This document shows, piece after piece, positions 62,053-64,000 of a DNA stretch of 64,000 nt. The notes beneath the pieces are model-generated. The model saw nothing but the letters and a program-made list of their open reading frames with translations. It did not search any database and was not told where the DNA came from. The translations under genes and the position numbers were made by a program. Source of the stretch: Micromonospora_G sp040676775 (GTDB taxonomy: Bacteria > Actinomycetota > Actinomycetes > Mycobacteriales > Micromonosporaceae); the NCBI RefSeq assembly GCF_040676775.1, contig NZ_JBFAPP010000002.1, forward strand, positions 310,001-374,000. Direction: 5' to 3'. Every line of letters begins with the position of its first letter. The stretch's first letter is position 1.

Positions 62053-62787
62053 GTGAGCGTCGTCAGTGAAGTGCGTTGGCGAGTCAATCGCGCGTTTAGT
62101 GAGGATTATATCGATGACGAGACGACGCGGGATATCCTCAACGACCTGCGCCTTAGCCACAGGGACATTGAGCAGAGAATTCGCCGCAGTGTCGGCACTT
62201 CCGTCTTGCTCGGAGTTGTGTGCGCGCTGATTGCGGCAGGGGAGGTAGCCGAAGCGAGCGTAGGATTTGTGAAGTTGAAATCAGTAGGTTACCTACTGGT
62301 TGGGGTGCATGTTGCTACCGCATATTTCCTGTATCTGACCGCTAAGTTAATCAGCGATTTGCGTGCGTCTGTTGCGATGCACGATGAGATTATCAAAATT
62401 CGCTATCCCAGTCTCTATGAAAATGGGCTGGAAAGCTTTCTTGTGCCAAACTCGTACTTCGAAAGAAGTCTTCGGGTCACTTTCTTTTCGAGAGGCAAAG
62501 GCGCGCTGATTTTCGGAACCTTCACCTTCTTTTTCAATACGCTTGGCGCGCTCATGCTACCGCTATGGGTACTGGGGCTGGGGCAGTTTGTGCTTGCTGC
62601 GAGGCAGGACTTGCCCACCTGGATCCCCCGAATGGCAGCCGTAATAACTGTTGCTTTGGCAGCCATGGCTGTCGGTGAGATCTGGATATCTGTCAATCCG
62701 ATAGGCACGTACCGGCAGCTACGGGCTGACCGGAAGAAGAGAAAAATGGGTTCAGGTTCTGGGGATGCGGTTTTACCCGATGCGTAG
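62053..62787 (+). CDS. four-helix membrane protein of unknown function
   Basis: 244 residues from GTG 62053 behind GGGGAG; the frame is open further upstream but lacks coding character there. Four membrane helices are visible: GTSVLLGVVCALIAAGEV, GYLLVGVHVATAYFLYLTAK, ALIFGTFTFFFNTLGALMLP (continuing to LAARQ), and MAAVITVALAAMAVGEIWIS. The N-terminal ~60 residues are charged and helical, and the C-terminus is basic (RADRKKRKMGSG). I do not recognise the family. Low G+C marks it as acquired. Confidence 0.65.
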   Translation: MSVVSEVRWRVNRAFSEDYIDDETTRDILNDLRLSHRDIEQRIRRSVGTSVLLGVVCALIAAGEVAEASVGFVKLKSVGYLLVGVHVATAYFLYLTAKLISDLRASVAMHDEIIKIRYPSLYENGLESFLVPNSYFERSLRVTFFSRGKGALIFGTFTFFFNTLGALMLPLWVLGLGQFVLAARQDLPTWIPRMAAVITVALAAMAVGEIWISVNPIGTYRQLRADRKKRKMGSGSGDAVLPDA

Positions 62788-63138
62788 GACGTGCCAGTCA
62801 CTCGCCGTGGTGCGGAGCAACGCCGGCAGCCGCGAGAGCCACAGTGCGCTTGAGAACAGGCCGTGTCATCAATCATTGGTGAGCAGGTCGAATACGGCCC
62901 TTTCCAGGCCGTCAAAGGTGGACCGACGATGACTAACGTTGACCATCGACGACAAACGTTTCCGCAGCTCAATGCCTGAATGACTACCTCATGTCGGATA
63001 GGTCGGCTGCTGGTGTCAGTTCAACGCCAAGTGGTCGGCGCACAGGGGCGAGCGGCATCGAGGGGCATCGGCCAGGCAGGTATTTGAGCGGGATGGCGGC
63101 GACTAGGTCCGAGCTGTGGCCAGCTCGTCAAGCGCTAC
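62788..63138. other. gene-free stretch
   Basis: About 350 bp without a convincing gene on either strand, with weak codon bias in all frames. The 3' end of the membrane protein gene and that of the GNAT gene face each other here, so at most terminators are expected. Confidence 0.5.
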
Positions 63139-63696
63139 TCACGCGCCCGACTCAGTCTTCAGCCTCGTGCCGACGTACGGCTGAGCAGGCCGTGAGAAGC
63201 ATGCACCAGATACCCGAGATTCGATCGTGCGAACGTGCCGGAAGCCTTGCCCTAGGTAGTAGTCGTGCAGGCGTCTGTTAGTTGTCCACGCGTCGAGCCT
63301 TAGCCAGGTCAGCCCGGCGTCGTACGCGCGTCCGCCGGCCCAGTCCAGCATTTCGCCGCCGAGGTCGGCTCCGGCGTAGCGCAGCGGGATCATCATCTTT
63401 GCTACGTAGAGCGCGTCGGCTGGGTCGTCCTCCGGGTACCAGAGCGCTTCGGGGTCGCGGTCGGGTTTCCAGAGTGAGTCGACGTCGACGTAGGCGGTCA
63501 GGGTGATGGTGGCGATGGGTTCCTGGCCGTCCCAGACGAGCCAGGTCTGCCCTGCGGACACGGTGGCGGCGACCGCGGATCGGGGGAGCGGGATCGACCA
63601 CTGCTCCTCGCCACGCGCGGTCAGCCAGGCGACCCGCTCGCGGCGCCACGACATGATGATGTCGACGTCGGCCAACTCGGCACGAGTGATGATCAT
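63139..63696 (-). CDS. GNAT-family N-acetyltransferase
   Basis: 185 residues. The start is MIITRAELADVDIIMSWRRE; the core beta strands are TWLVWDGQEPIATITLTAYV and ALYVAKMMIPLRYAGADLGG, the latter containing the acetyl-CoA loop (RYAGADLG). The C-terminal RLDAWTTNRRLHDYYLGQGF fits the family end. It overlaps the GntR gene by 4 bp (ATGA) and is probably its regulated partner. The acceptor is unknown. Confidence 0.85.
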   Translation of the reverse strand: MIITRAELADVDIIMSWRRERVAWLTARGEEQWSIPLPRSAVAATVSAGQTWLVWDGQEPIATITLTAYVDVDSLWKPDRDPEALWYPEDDPADALYVAKMMIPLRYAGADLGGEMLDWAGGRAYDAGLTWLRLDAWTTNRRLHDYYLGQGFRHVRTIESRVSGACFSRPAQPYVGTRLKTESGA

Positions 63697-64000
63697 TCGG
63701 CCGAGTCCCGGTCGCGGAACCTAGCGATCACATCTGCCTCGCCCAGCGTGTAGACGACTCGGTTGCGATCGCCCGCGAACGTCGTGACCGATACGCGGAC
63801 TGGCTGGTCGGCGGTGAAGCCGGTTCGGATGTAGTGCAGGACCGGCGTGCCCGGATTAAGGCGAAGCAGGCTGACCTCGTCCGGCGTCGGCATTGCCGCG
63901 ACCAGCTCATCTTCGGCGCCGAGCTGCTGGTAACCGCGCTCTGCGAGCAGCCGTGTCGTGCCATGCGGAATGTCCCGTGGCGACAGCAGCTCCGGCACGC
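63693..64000 (-). CDS. GntR-family regulator, C-terminal UTRA part (cut by window edge)
   Basis: About 102 residues are visible; the gene enters from the right edge. The UTRA domain has TTRLLAERGYQQLGAEDELV, VSLLRLNPGTPVLHYIRTGF and RVSVTTFAGDRNRVVYTLGE, the C-terminal core of HutC/FarR-type GntR regulators. The HTH must lie beyond the window. It overlaps the GNAT gene by 4 bp. Confidence 0.85.
   Translation of the reverse strand, partial: VPELLSPRDIPHGTTRLLAERGYQQLGAEDELVAAMPTPDEVSLLRLNPGTPVLHYIRTGFTADQPVRVSVTTFAGDRNRVVYTLGEADVIARFRDRDSAE

Noticed and set aside
62991..63281. Small + strand open frame
   Set aside because: No ribosome site, poor codon bias, and it overlaps the GNAT gene's 3' end.
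57348..64000. Second attachment site or integrase
   Set aside because: No repeat of the tRNA 3' end and no recombinase motif was found by eye in this part.

Overview
The window is high-GC DNA with strongly G/C-ending codons, many GTG starts and several actinobacteria-specific families (DUF3145, DUF3052, DUF4232, PucR-type FasR). It is chromosomal DNA of an actinomycete, and the gene content fits Micromonosporaceae best. I assigned it by eye, without a database search. Most starts were set from Shine-Dalgarno spacing and family length.

Layout. 1-5050: secreted glycan degradation (edge-truncated alpha-amylase, DUF4232 lipoprotein, UPF0060 membrane protein, large GH81 beta-1,3-glucanase with LacI-type operator palindromes upstream). 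5200-12700: drug efflux (MFS plus MarR), an FAD monooxygenase/TetR pair around a triple operator, a membrane protein behind a leader mini-ORF, a cell-wall-type secreted protein behind a c-di-AMP (ydaO) riboswitch, and a cation diffusion facilitator. 12779-28124: FtsX-type permease, secreted beta-propeller, HelR-type helicase, alpha/beta hydrolase, DUF3145, GH3 lipoprotein, then a glycosyltransferase/membrane protein pair and a methyltransferase. 28238-34767: the type II fatty-acid synthesis locus on the minus strand, fasR-fabD-fabH-acpP-fabF-accD. 34884-44886: PAP2 phosphatase, CopC-type protein, gltX, SLC13/ArsB-type carrier, a GH1-MFS operon, an SRPBCC protein and a CGNR zinc-finger protein. 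45065-57121: aceE, YjbQ, PhoD phosphatase, an ABC exporter with GbsR-like regulator, MarR, a single-chain 2-oxoacid dehydrogenase E1, DUF3052 and AhpE-type peroxiredoxin.

From the tRNA-Val gene at 57273 onward the character changes. G+C falls, intergenic stretches lengthen, and the genes are accessory: a weak XRE-like regulator, an overlapping AAA ATPase + DUF4435/TOPRIM-like pair that resembles the PARIS anti-phage system (AriA/AriB), a decayed GntR regulator, a UTRA-only protein, an unknown membrane protein and a GntR-GNAT pair cut by the right edge. This looks like an integrated element or defence island next to a tRNA, although no integrase or second attachment site is visible.

Gene ends carry unusual structure. 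Two repeat families with imperfectly conserved interiors (16793 and 50395; 27307 and 48555) and a long inverted repeat at 38041 lie downstream of genes, mostly at convergent junctions. Several are flanked by C-tracts on the left and G-tracts on the right. At two other gene ends, short tandem duplications copy the stop-codon region itself (7338 and 19343).
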